A DNA stretch of 64,000 bases, from NCBI GenBank assembly GCA_031552845.1, contig JAVBMC010000069.1:1-64000 (forward strand). The letters are read 5' to 3'. The DNA comes from JAVBMC01 sp031552845. GTDB taxonomy: Bacteria; Verrucomicrobiota; Kiritimatiellia; RFP12; DVOR01. Numbering within the stretch: the first letter of the stretch is position 1; the number at the start of each line of letters is the position of its first letter. Positions 49,327 to 56,852 of this stretch are shown one piece after another. The notes under the pieces were generated by a model, which had not been told where the DNA came from, did not search any database, and was given only the letters and a program-made list of their open reading frames with translations. A program made the position numbers and the translations under genes.

Positions 49327-50244
49327 CTAACGCACGTCTGCGGCAGGTTCGTTCGTGCTCACCGGCACTAGCAGCTTGACCTCCGAAGTCAGGGGAATCG
49401 GCTTCGCGACACGTTCATCCACGTTGATCGGCACCAGCAGCTTCGGCAAATTCTTCAACGCCTGCTGCACGGCCGTTTTGTGCTCGGCAGCCGCCTGCGG
49501 CGTAAACGAACACTCATGCCCGACCGGACCGCCCTCGACTTCATACAGTACATTGTTCTCGATCTTCCGCGCCAGTTCGATCTTGAACTCCGGACACGTA
49601 AACACACACGCCGCACCGCTAAACTCCACAACCAGCCCATTTTGATTGAAGGGCTTCTCGCACGAATTCAACTCACTCCGCAACGAACGCTCAAACCGTG
49701 AACTCAACGCGCTCAATCCGTTGGTTGCATACGGCTGCAACCCCGTTTCAACTTCCACCGTAAAAGTATCATACCGTTGCCGCTCCCGACGTACGCGGGT
49801 ATACAGGCCGTTTTGGAAGGTATAGACCGAAAAAATCTTCTCTGCCCAACCGCACTTATAAACGTCGACAATCTGATACCACCCGCCCGACTTCTCCGCC
49901 AGCATCGGGAAGCCAAAAAACTCTCCGACATCCTCCCACTTCTGGGAGGGCCGTATCCGCTGAATCCGCCACGCATTACCGCCAGAACCACCGGTGCTAT
50001 CGCAAACCACTGTTTCGGCGATACCGTCGTCGTTGAAGTCAAACTTCATCGACCGTGAACCATCCACCCGCTGTTGGTTCGCAGGCAGAATCTTCGGCAG
50101 CTGGTAGCCATCCTCCGGCAGCATGCGATATGTCGGGATTTCATCCGGCGCCTTTGCGATAGGGCACCCAACTTTCGCCGTCTCGGCTGCGCCGGCCCAC
50201 AACACTGCCAGCGCAAGCCCGCCTAAAAAGTGACCCCGTTTCAT
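49327..50244 (-). CDS. Secreted protein of unknown function
   Basis: A 305-residue protein with a signal peptide (MKRGHFLGGLALAVLWAGAAETA). Near residue 67 it has KFDFNDDGIAETVVCD, a DxNxDGxxE calcium-loop of the VCBS/FG-GAP kind. Several cysteines suggest disulfides. The rest is unassigned. It lies one base from dapL and upstream of ftsW. Confidence 0.75.
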   Translation of the reverse strand: MKRGHFLGGLALAVLWAGAAETAKVGCPIAKAPDEIPTYRMLPEDGYQLPKILPANQQRVDGSRSMKFDFNDDGIAETVVCDSTGGSGGNAWRIQRIRPSQKWEDVGEFFGFPMLAEKSGGWYQIVDVYKCGWAEKIFSVYTFQNGLYTRVRRERQRYDTFTVEVETGLQPYATNGLSALSSRFERSLRSELNSCEKPFNQNGLVVEFSGAACVFTCPEFKIELARKIENNVLYEVEGGPVGHECSFTPQAAAEHKTAVQQALKNLPKLLVPINVDERVAKPIPLTSEVKLLVPVSTNEPAADVR

Positions 50245-50245
50245 C

Positions 50246-51460
50246 TCACAGCACCTTCTTGAGGCGCTTCATCGCCTCACGGACATTCTCACGTGAATTG
50301 AACGCGCTGATGCGGATGAATCCCTCGCCGCACTTGCCGAATCCTGCGCCTGGTGTCGTCACGATCTGCGCCTCGTTCAACAGCTTGTCGAAGAACTTCC
50401 ACGAATCCTGCTTCACGTTCACCCAGATATACGGACTGTTCTCGCCGCCCGTGCAAGTGTAACCAAACTTCGTCAGCGTCTCGCGGATGATCTTGGCATT
50501 GGCCAGATAATAATCCACCTGCGCCTTCGTCTGCTTCTTGCCTTCCTTTGAATAAACCGCCTCGGCTGCACGCTGCACCGGATACGACACGCCATTGAAC
50601 TTCGTCGTATGACGGCGGTTCCACAATGCATGCAATGACACCGGCTTACCCTGCGCGGTATAAGCAATCACATCCTTCGGCACCACCGAGAACGCACAGC
50701 GCGTCCCCGTGAAACCGGCTGTCTTCGAAAAGCTGCGGAACTCAATCGCCACCTCACGCGCGCCGGGAATCTCATAGATCGACTTCGGCAACGACGGGTC
50801 GCGCACGAATGCCTCATACGCCGCATCAAACAAAATCAGCGCCTTGTTCGCCTTCGCATACTTCACCCAAGCCGCCAGCTCCTTACGCGTCGCGGTCGCG
50901 CCCGTCGGGTTGTTCGGGAAGCACAGGTAAATTAAATCCACCTTCTCCTTCGGCGGCGCCGGCACGAACTTGTTCTTCGGCGTAGACTCCAAATACACGA
51001 GCCCGTCATACCGCCCCGTCTTCGACGCGCCCGTGCGCCCGGCCATCACGTTGGTATCGACATACACCGGATACACCGGATCCGGCACCGCAATCACCAG
51101 CTTCTGCGCAAACAGCTCTTGGATATTCGCCGTGTCGCACTTCGCGCCGTCCGATACGAAAATCTCATCCGCCGCGACATCCACATTCGCATAGTCATTC
51201 TTCGCAATCGCCTCACGCAGGAAGTCATACCCCTGCTCAGGCCCATACCCGCGAAAAGCCCCCTCCGTCGCCATCTCATCCACCGCCTTGTGCAGCGCCT
51301 TGATACAAGCCGGCGCGAGCGGCATCGTCACATCGCCAATACCCAAGCGGATGACCTTCTTATCCGGATTAGCCGCGGTATAAGCCTTGATGCGCTTAGC
51401 GATCTCAGCAAACAAATAAGACGATTGTAATTTAGCGTAATGCTCGTTGACGCGAATCAT
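50246..51460 (-). CDS. dapL: LL-diaminopimelate aminotransferase
   Basis: The start at 51460 (MIRVNEHYAKLQSSYLF) has AAAGGAGAAGAGGC upstream; 404 residues. The fold type I PLP enzyme with the DapL-specific N terminus (KVIRLGIGDVTMPL), FPNNPTGATATR and the PLP lysine in SFSKTAGFTGTRC (about 245-257). It makes LL-diaminopimelate from tetrahydrodipicolinate in one step for lysine and peptidoglycan. DapL is typical of Chlamydiota, Verrucomicrobiota and relatives. Confidence 0.93.
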   Translation of the reverse strand: MIRVNEHYAKLQSSYLFAEIAKRIKAYTAANPDKKVIRLGIGDVTMPLAPACIKALHKAVDEMATEGAFRGYGPEQGYDFLREAIAKNDYANVDVAADEIFVSDGAKCDTANIQELFAQKLVIAVPDPVYPVYVDTNVMAGRTGASKTGRYDGLVYLESTPKNKFVPAPPKEKVDLIYLCFPNNPTGATATRKELAAWVKYAKANKALILFDAAYEAFVRDPSLPKSIYEIPGAREVAIEFRSFSKTAGFTGTRCAFSVVPKDVIAYTAQGKPVSLHALWNRRHTTKFNGVSYPVQRAAEAVYSKEGKKQTKAQVDYYLANAKIIRETLTKFGYTCTGGENSPYIWVNVKQDSWKFFDKLLNEAQIVTTPGAGFGKCGEGFIRISAFNSRENVREAMKRLKKVL

Positions 51461-52373
51461 GCCTCTTCTCCTTTGGTGGTGATAAAATCCAACGCTTGTT
51501 AAACCAAAACCATTGCCCCGGGTCATTACGGATCGCCTTATCAAACCCGCTCATGACCTCCTGCGCAATCCGCTTCACCTCATCCTCCTCAGGTGCCTGC
51601 AAATCCGGATGCGCAACCCCCAACACCTCAAAATGAAACTTCGTCCAGCCCACCCGATGCGGCGCCGCATACACCACCGGTACATTCGACGTATACGCAA
51701 ACCGCCCGATCCCCTCGCCGATGTTCGCCTTACCCCCCAAGAAATCCACCGACACCCCATGATGCTTCATGCTGATATCCGCCAGAATCGCCACCGCCCC
51801 GCCCGTGCGCAGGAACTCCGTCACCCGCCGCAGCGAACTCGGCGTATTGCGCTCCACAATCTGCGTCCCATGCGTGCGCGTACGATTAATCCAAGCATTC
51901 AACAGCGGATTACGCTGCCGCGCCGAGATCGCAATCATCTTAATATCATACGTCCGACACGCAATCGCCGCCAAATCCCAGTTGCCGAAATGCGGCACCG
52001 TAATCACCGCCCCGCCGAACTTCTCAATCAACCCAATCACTCGCGGAATCTGCGGCCCAAAATCCGGCATATTCCGATCCACCCACGCCCGGTCAAAACG
52101 GTTCGCGCGCATCATCTCAATCATGTTAAACGCCATGTTCCGCAACGACAGCCATGCAATCCGATTCACCTCCGCCTCCGGCACCTCCGCCCCGAACACT
52201 TCACGCACCCGCTCCGCCACCAGCCGCCGCTTCTTCCCGAAGCCCAGCCAGAAAACCCCCTTCATCACCACCCACGCAAAAGCAAACGCCAGCCGCAGCG
52301 GCAGTAGCCCCAACAACGTTTGCACCGTCCGTACAAACCCATATTCAACCATGTCACGGACAGAATACTTCAT
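51432..52373 (-). CDS. LpxL/HtrB-type lipid A acyltransferase
   Basis: The start at 52373 (MKYSVRDMVEYGFVRTV) drops an unlikely 24-residue extension; 313 residues. One N-terminal span (about 25-45), the HxxxxD acyltransferase motif VPHFGNWDLAAIA (about 125-137), FLRTGGAVAILADIS and the second block VDFLGGKANIGEG. It should add the secondary acyl chain to lipid A, so the host has an LPS-type outer membrane. The end overlaps dapL by 29 bases. Confidence 0.88.
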   Translation of the reverse strand: MKYSVRDMVEYGFVRTVQTLLGLLPLRLAFAFAWVVMKGVFWLGFGKKRRLVAERVREVFGAEVPEAEVNRIAWLSLRNMAFNMIEMMRANRFDRAWVDRNMPDFGPQIPRVIGLIEKFGGAVITVPHFGNWDLAAIACRTYDIKMIAISARQRNPLLNAWINRTRTHGTQIVERNTPSSLRRVTEFLRTGGAVAILADISMKHHGVSVDFLGGKANIGEGIGRFAYTSNVPVVYAAPHRVGWTKFHFEVLGVAHPDLQAPEEDEVKRIAQEVMSGFDKAIRNDPGQWFWFNKRWILSPPKEKRHDSRQRALR

Positions 52374-52456
52374 GCGCCCCAAATCTAAAAAAGCCCCCAA
52401 ACACCAAACAGGCCCGCGCCAAACGACGCAGGCCTGCCTACACAAGCCGCACCGGA

Positions 52457-52936
52457 TTACTTCGTCTCGTCGTGCAACAGCGCCATGATCTTATTAATCA
52501 TCTGCACCTGGTCATTATGCGACCGGATCAACGTATTACACACGCTGATCGCCTCCGCCGTACGCCGCAACGTCTGCGCATGCGAGACCTCCTGCTGCGT
52601 GCGCGAATCGCGCAGACTCTTCAACGTCGCTCCAAGCTCCGCCACCTGCTGCTCAGACTTCTGCAACAGCTGCCGCGTGTGGAACAACTGCGACAACACC
52701 TCGCCCGGCTCCAAATCCAAATCCGACACCCGCATTCCCTCCGGAATCGGCGCCAAGATCTGATTCCCGCACTCCGAGCACGGCACTTGCAAGCCCGCCC
52801 CGCGATAATCAATCACCAGATTATGGCCGCACACCGGACAATCAAACACGATATCCGTCGAACGGATCTCTTCAATGCCCTCCTGCTCCGGGGTCGTATC
52901 ATCCAAATCCTGAACCTCTTCAATACCTTCGCTCAT
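52457..52936 (-). CDS. Zinc-ribbon and coiled-coil protein
   Basis: A 159-residue acidic protein. A four-cysteine ribbon FDCPVCGHNLVID...VPCSECGNQI (about 33-60) is followed by a coiled coil (about 80-155, LLQKSEQQVAELGATLKSL). No known function; the ribbon suggests a nucleic-acid or protein adaptor. It lies just after rpmB and its terminator. Confidence 0.75.
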   Translation of the reverse strand: MSEGIEEVQDLDDTTPEQEGIEEIRSTDIVFDCPVCGHNLVIDYRGAGLQVPCSECGNQILAPIPEGMRVSDLDLEPGEVLSQLFHTRQLLQKSEQQVAELGATLKSLRDSRTQQEVSHAQTLRRTAEAISVCNTLIRSHNDQVQMINKIMALLHDETK

Positions 52937-52972
52937 AGCTAAACTCCTTCAGAAAACCACCCCGTTACAACG

Positions 52973-53008
52973 AAAAAAGGCGATGCCCGTCACCGGGCGC
53001 CGCCTTTT
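52973..53008 (-). terminator. Terminator of rpmB
   Basis: AAAAGGCG and CGCCTTTT enclose an inner GCCCG/CGGGC stem, giving a strong hairpin. The minus strand ends CGCCTTTTTT. With the A-run at the other side it can work in both directions. Confidence 0.88.
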
Positions 53009-53038
53009 CCAAAAACACCTGCGTAAGCCTACCTCTGC

Positions 53039-53266
53039 CTACGCTTTCGTCACGGCGCCCGACTTCAAACAAGACGCGCACACCGTCATTCGACGGCTGT
53101 TCGGCCCATCCTTCACCCGCACGGAACGCAAATTCGGCATAAAACGACGCTTCGAAATCCCGGTGGTATGCAAGCCGATACCGCCCTTATACTTCTCGAG
53201 ACCATGACGGACAATCTTACATCCTGTCATCGGACCCTTACTACAAACTTCACACACTCTCGACAT
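53039..53266 (-). CDS. rpmB: 50S ribosomal protein L28
   Basis: A 75-residue protein, MSRVCEVCSKGPMTGCKIV, with the L28 core (SKRRFMPNLRSVRV). Two cysteine pairs (CEVC at 5-8 and CASC near 63-66) make it the zinc-binding C+ form. Single-gene unit closed by its own terminator. Confidence 0.95.
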   Translation of the reverse strand: MSRVCEVCSKGPMTGCKIVRHGLEKYKGGIGLHTTGISKRRFMPNLRSVRVKDGPNSRRMTVCASCLKSGAVTKA

Positions 53267-53468
53267 AGTTATAACTCCTGAAAGGACACCATCTTATCAT
53301 GAACCCCACCCCATATCAAGCCCAAAGCATATCCCCGCCCGAGTTTTTACATCCATGTAAAGTGTAAAATATCTTTTCCCTGCAGATGGGGGGTGCCCGG
53401 GCACGCTCTCTTTCAGGGAAGCCCCCCATGGGGGGCGCGAAAATCTAACCGCCGGTTGAGACGTTTAG

Positions 53469-54660
53469 TGTTCCATCGGCGGGTCGATTTTCGTATCATT
53501 TTGATGACTAAACCAAACACCCGAAAGGAACCGCCGATGGAACGCCGCCAGCATACAAAACCCCGCCGTAAGAATCAACCCTTAACTCAGCTTGACCGCC
53601 AGCGTCTTGAACAATGGCACGCAGAAGCCCGCAAGCAAGCTCCCGGACGCCGGGTGCAGGTTGCTGCGTTCTGCAAAGAAATGGCCGTGCGCTTGTGCTG
53701 TTGCACACGCACGATTCGCAATGAACTCAAACGGGGGTACTACGCTCATCAGCTTTCGGACTTAACAACAGTTCCGGCCTATTCGTGGCACTGCGCGCAG
53801 ACCTGGATCAATGCGAACAAGCTCAAACGAGGACGTAACCCGCTTGAAAAGCAGGATAAGCAGTTCAAAATCTTCCGGGGTATCGTGATCGACCTATTGC
53901 AAAGCAGGGAGGCGCACCAGCGTTACTTCATTTATGCCGCCACCCAAATAGCCAATCAGTGCACCGGCCTTCATATCAGTGCTAAAACCGTCTATAACAT
54001 GTTGATGCAAGGCCGCTTAGGCAACCTGACCCCCGAGAAAGTCCTCTTCTTCCGCAAGCCCAAACGCAAGGCTCCGCGCAAAGCCACCACCCCCCATAAA
54101 GCCAAACTCGGCCACAGTATTGACCAACGCCCGCAGCACATCGATCTGCGCGAAGAGTTCGGGCATTTTGAAGGCGATACCATCTGCAGCCGCCGGGGCG
54201 ATAAAACCGTCATCTTCTCCTTCATCGAACGCTCCACCCGCATGCAGTTCTGCTACAAAATGTCCCGCAATACCATCAAATGCGCCCGCAAAGCCCTGCG
54301 CCTGCTGCTCAAAGACTGCCCCTACATCAAAACAATCACTTTCGACAACGGCAGCGAGTTCTCCATGTCAAAGGGATGCTCAAACTCCTGCGCCGTCATA
54401 CCCCAGGTGCCATGAGCTATTACGCCCACCCCTACAGCTCCTGGGAACGCGGCAGTAACGAAAACAACAACCGCCTCATCCGCCGCTTTGCTCCCAAAGG
54501 CAGCCGGCTAAGCCAGATCAGCCACCGCGAACTCGCCGAAGGCATTAGCTTCATCAACCAGCTTCCTCGCAAGATCTTTGACGGGCAAAGCGCTCTTGAG
54601 CTCTGGCACGCCGCTTTGCAAAAAGTCGCCTGAAAGTGAAATCATTTATTGCAATGAACC
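53469..54660 (+). mobile_element. IS30-family insertion sequence (transposase frameshifted)
   Basis: The right end at 54660 (GCAATGAACC) is fixed by comparison with the copy at 1-295. The left end is estimated near 53469, where TGTTCCATCGGCGGGTCGAT resembles an imperfect inverse of the right end (GGTTCATTGCAATAAATGAT). No clear target duplication is seen. A G/C-rich inverted repeat (GATGGGGGG to GCCCCCCATG, 53385-53440) stands just before it. Confidence 0.7.
53537..54633 (+). pseudogene. IS30-family transposase, broken by a one-base shift
   Basis: From MERRQHTKPRRKNQPL (GAAAGGAACC upstream) the frame carries the HTH region, the first acid in FGHFEGDTICSRRGDK and the second in ITFDNGSEF, then departs near 54368 and stops at 54415. 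The remaining DDE portion (HVKGMLKLLRRHTPG...SSWERGSNENN) continues in the -1 frame to 54633. One inserted base, or a -1 ribosomal shift at TTCTCC, would restore it. IS30 transposases normally use one frame, so decay is the simpler reading. Confidence 0.8.
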
Positions 54661-54715
54661 TTAGGTATCAAAACACCTCGCGTCTTGCGATGCGTGCAAG
54701 ATTCACCTGTAGAGA

Positions 54716-54899
54716 GGGCATGGGTGCTACCACTTATGGAGCATCGATGGGAGCTCTCGTGGGGTATGAGTGGCAGCATCCATAGGGCATGTGTGGTAGC
54801 AGGTATGGGGTATGAGTGATAGCATCGTGGAGCTGTTGAGGGGACGTCTTCTGGGGTGTTGGTGGGACGTCGAACGTTGCTGCTCAGGGAACAAAAAGG
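54716..54899. repeat. Array C: eight 23-bp units
   Basis: Units start at 54716 and every 23 bases to 54877. Good copies read GGGYATGNGTG then GYAGC (54716, 54762, 54785, 54808). Units 6 and 7 share TGTTG and GGGACGTC at the same offsets. Units 2 and 8 are degenerate. The array lies between the IS right end and the stop of the HU-like gene; no gene is seen in 54661-54953. Confidence 0.75.
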
Positions 54900-54953
54900 G
54901 ACGCTGGGGGTGAACCTGCGCCCTTTGAGGGATGTGTTATTCCCGCTCTGCTG

Positions 54954-55685
54954 TCAGTCAACCGCGCTGAGTGTCTCGGTCAAGCTGCCGATAGCGAGGT
55001 GCTTGCTGCCGTTGATGCGGTTGCGCACTTCGACTCGATAGCGTTGCCCCACCTGCAGCTCTGTCGGAATGAGGAAGCTCAGGCGGGCGGGGTTATTATC
55101 TAGAAAGTCCGTCACACGCAGGGTTTCATCATCGGGAGTCTCCGGAATGAGCCAAACGCCTTCGTCCTCGGCGGAGAGATCGACGCGCAGGTATTTGCCA
55201 TGTAACGCCGCCATCTTGCCGCGCGTAAGCTGCGTATTGATGGTGCCACTGCGGGCGTCCTCGAAGCGTGTGGGCTTCGGAGTTTTTGCCTTGAAGTCCA
55301 CCAGCTCGGCCGAGAGGTTGTCCGTGCTGATGGTGAGATTAAGCAGTGCCTTTTTAAAGGTCATCTTCATACGGTAACGGCGTCCTTTAGGGGCGATGTC
55401 GTTGCCGTCTTTATCCATCACGCCATTGGCAAACAGATGGATGCTGCCCAGCCCCGGAATCTCCACGGCCATACCGTGCATGACTTCATCGATAATGACG
55501 TCGCCAAGGTTGTTCAGCACCGCCAGCACATCGGCCTTCGACACGGTAGTGCCGGAGACGGCAATGCGTTTGGCGAGCTTGTCGACAGGGAGCTTCTGGC
55601 CCATTTTCGTGGCGTAGATGTATTCGCCGCGTGCCTTCTGATCGGCGCATAATGCAGGCCGCTTGATGAGTGTGATCTTTGACAT
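54954..55685 (-). CDS. HU-like DNA-binding protein with C-terminal DUF4469 domain
   Basis: A 243-residue protein. Residues 1-125 follow the HU-HIG (non-canonical HU) pattern: ATKMGQKLPVDKLAKRIA, KADVLAVLNNLGDVIIDEV and VEIPGLGSIHLFANG. A linker then leads to a beta domain (about 150-240; FLDNNPARLSFLIPTELQVG) typical of DUF4469. Such proteins are abundant in Bacteroidota and PVC bacteria; a nucleoid or envelope-linked DNA role is inferred. Confidence 0.82.
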   Translation of the reverse strand: MSKITLIKRPALCADQKARGEYIYATKMGQKLPVDKLAKRIAVSGTTVSKADVLAVLNNLGDVIIDEVMHGMAVEIPGLGSIHLFANGVMDKDGNDIAPKGRRYRMKMTFKKALLNLTISTDNLSAELVDFKAKTPKPTRFEDARSGTINTQLTRGKMAALHGKYLRVDLSAEDEGVWLIPETPDDETLRVTDFLDNNPARLSFLIPTELQVGQRYRVEVRNRINGSKHLAIGSLTETLSAVD

Positions 55686-55822
55686 GATGTCATTTCCTAA
55701 CTGCCGCCTTGCGTATGATATTGGCAGCCGGCGGCGTCTGTCAACCCGACGCTACGGCGATTCCGAATAAACAATGCAACGCACTCGCGTCACTAGTGGA
55801 TCTCCGCCTCCTGCTTTCCCCA

Positions 55823-55850
55823 TTGACTTTATCATCCAATCTGCTAAACT
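55823..55850 (+). promoter_or_regulatory. Promoter of structured RNA copy 2
   Basis: TTGACT (55823-55828), a 16-base spacer and TAAACT (55845-55850), then GCG and the RNA at 55858. It is the plus-strand counterpart of 36042-36069, with the same hexamers and spacer length. Confidence 0.75.
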
Positions 55851-55857
55851 GCGCCCT

Positions 55858-55965
55858 GTTGACCCCATTGGGTTACCGATCTCTGACGCTTAGACGCATA
55901 TCGGAGCCCAAGCTCGGAAGGAGCCATCAACATATAGACTGCCCGTTTGGTCGGCGTGCAGTTCA
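55858..55965 (+). ncRNA. Unrecognised structured RNA, copy 2
   Basis: This begins GTTGACCCCATTGGGTTACC. Helices: GTTGA (55858-55862) with TCAAC (55927-55931); TTGGG (55868-55872) with CCCAA (55907-55911); CCGAT (55876-55880) with ATCGG (55900-55904); GCTC (55912-55915) with GAGC (55921-55924). The 3' part GCCCGTTTGGTCGGCGTGCA is shared with copy 1. It sits upstream of a terminator-like stem and the PTS-type gene, as a riboswitch or an independent sRNA would. Confidence 0.72.
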
Positions 55966-56009
55966 GATGCCAGGGGAAGGTACGATGCTCATACACACGA
56001 AAGATGTAC

Positions 56010-56040
56010 ACGGGGGGAGTTTGGAGTTGCCCCCGTCTTT
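56010..56040 (+). terminator. Terminator or attenuator after RNA copy 2
   Basis: ACGGGGG (56010-56016) and CCCCCGT (56030-56036) form a seven-base stem with a 13-base loop followed by CTTT. It stands between the RNA and the start of the PTS-type gene, so it may end the RNA or act as a switchable attenuator. The T-run is short. Confidence 0.55.
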
Positions 56041-56098
56041 AAAATATGATACTCTACTCCGCTTCGAATTTGACTACGATTTGTTTTCGGGGGTTTCC

Positions 56099-56569
56099 AT
56101 GAGCACCACCACTCCTACGCCTTTTAATGATATTATCAAAAGTTCAGCCGTCCGCATTAACTTACGCGCGACGAACATGCACTACGCCATCGCCGAGCTG
56201 ATTGAGGCTTTGGTTGAGGAGAAGCTGATTGCGGAGTCTGTCCGCGAACAGGTAACCCAAGCGGTTTTGAAGCGCGAAATGAGCGCCTCGACTGCTATGC
56301 CTGATGGGATTGCGCTGCCGCACGGCCGCTCCGATGTAATAGATCATTTGATCTGTGCGATTGGCACGAGCGAAGGTTTTGACGGCGGTGCGCCTGATGG
56401 TTTGCCGACACGGATCGTGCTGCTACTCTTAGTCCCCTCGAAGGTCGGCTGTGACCACATCCATTTCTTGGCGCGCATCAGCCCGAAACTGCTGGTCGCG
56501 GAGACGTATGAGAAGGTTCTGGCCGCAACGCAACCGCAAGATATCCGTGATGCGTTAATTCAGGCTTGA
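56099..56569 (+). CDS. PTS EIIA (fructose/nitrogen type) protein
   Basis: From MSTTTPTPFNDIIKSSAV, 156 residues of the PTS EIIA type 2 family: REMSASTAMPDGIALPHGRS carries the phosphorylated histidine (GIALPH, about residue 80), and VLLLLVPSKVGCDHIHFLA follows. A longer in-frame start at 55985 would cross the terminator and is less likely. No EIIB or EIIC gene is nearby, so it may be regulatory, like PtsN. Confidence 0.85.
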   Translation: MSTTTPTPFNDIIKSSAVRINLRATNMHYAIAELIEALVEEKLIAESVREQVTQAVLKREMSASTAMPDGIALPHGRSDVIDHLICAIGTSEGFDGGAPDGLPTRIVLLLLVPSKVGCDHIHFLARISPKLLVAETYEKVLAATQPQDIRDALIQA

Positions 56570-56594
56570 CCTGTCCGCCTGAAAATGGTAAGCT
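56566..56594 (+). promoter_or_regulatory. Promoter of tRNA-Thr
   Basis: TTGACC (56566-56571), a 17-base spacer and TAAGCT (56589-56594), about 25 bases before the tRNA. It overlaps the last codons of the EIIA gene. Confidence 0.6.
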
Positions 56595-56619
56595 TCACCC
56601 CGTTTGTTTTGCATCCTAA

Positions 56620-56695
56620 GCCGGTTTAGCTCAGTTGGTAGAGCAGCTGATTTGTAATCAGCAGGTCGTCGGTTCGAGTCCGTCTGCCGGCTCCA
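56620..56695 (+). tRNA. tRNA-Thr (anticodon UGU)
   Basis: 76 bases, 3' CCA encoded. Anticodon arm GCTGA-TTTGTAA-TCAGC gives UGU (reads ACA). The D arm and TTCGAGT loop are normal. The acceptor has T7 opposite T66 and a G-T at 6/67; the T stem has T50 opposite T64. The usual tRNA-Thr would have pairs at these places. Confidence 0.93.
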
Positions 56696-56704
56696 TATTT
56701 TATG

Positions 56705-56736
56705 CCGCCCGCATTGATTTGCGTGGCGGTTTTTTT
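56705..56736 (+). terminator. Terminator after tRNA-Thr
   Basis: CCGCC pairs with GGCGG and the inner CGCA with TGCG, followed by seven T. Directly after the tRNA. Confidence 0.88.
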
Positions 56737-56787
56737 GTGCCCCGATACCGCGCGGGGATGTTGGCGGGGTGTGTGGCGGAAAAGCGG

Positions 56788-56816
56788 TTGCATCTTGGAG
56801 GAGAAGCCTGTATAAT
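56788..56816 (+). promoter_or_regulatory. Promoter of the first GH97 gene
   Basis: TTGCAT (56788-56793), 17-base spacer and a consensus TATAAT (56811-56816), 36 bases before the start codon at 56853. Confidence 0.75.
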
Positions 56817-56852
56817 AGGGTTGTTTCGATGTACTGTATTCGGAGGTTTGCT

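Noticed and set aside
51513..52307. 264-codon plus-strand frame opposite the acyltransferase
   Set aside because: Arginine/proline/histidine-rich translation typical of a shadow frame; the minus-strand enzyme is well supported.
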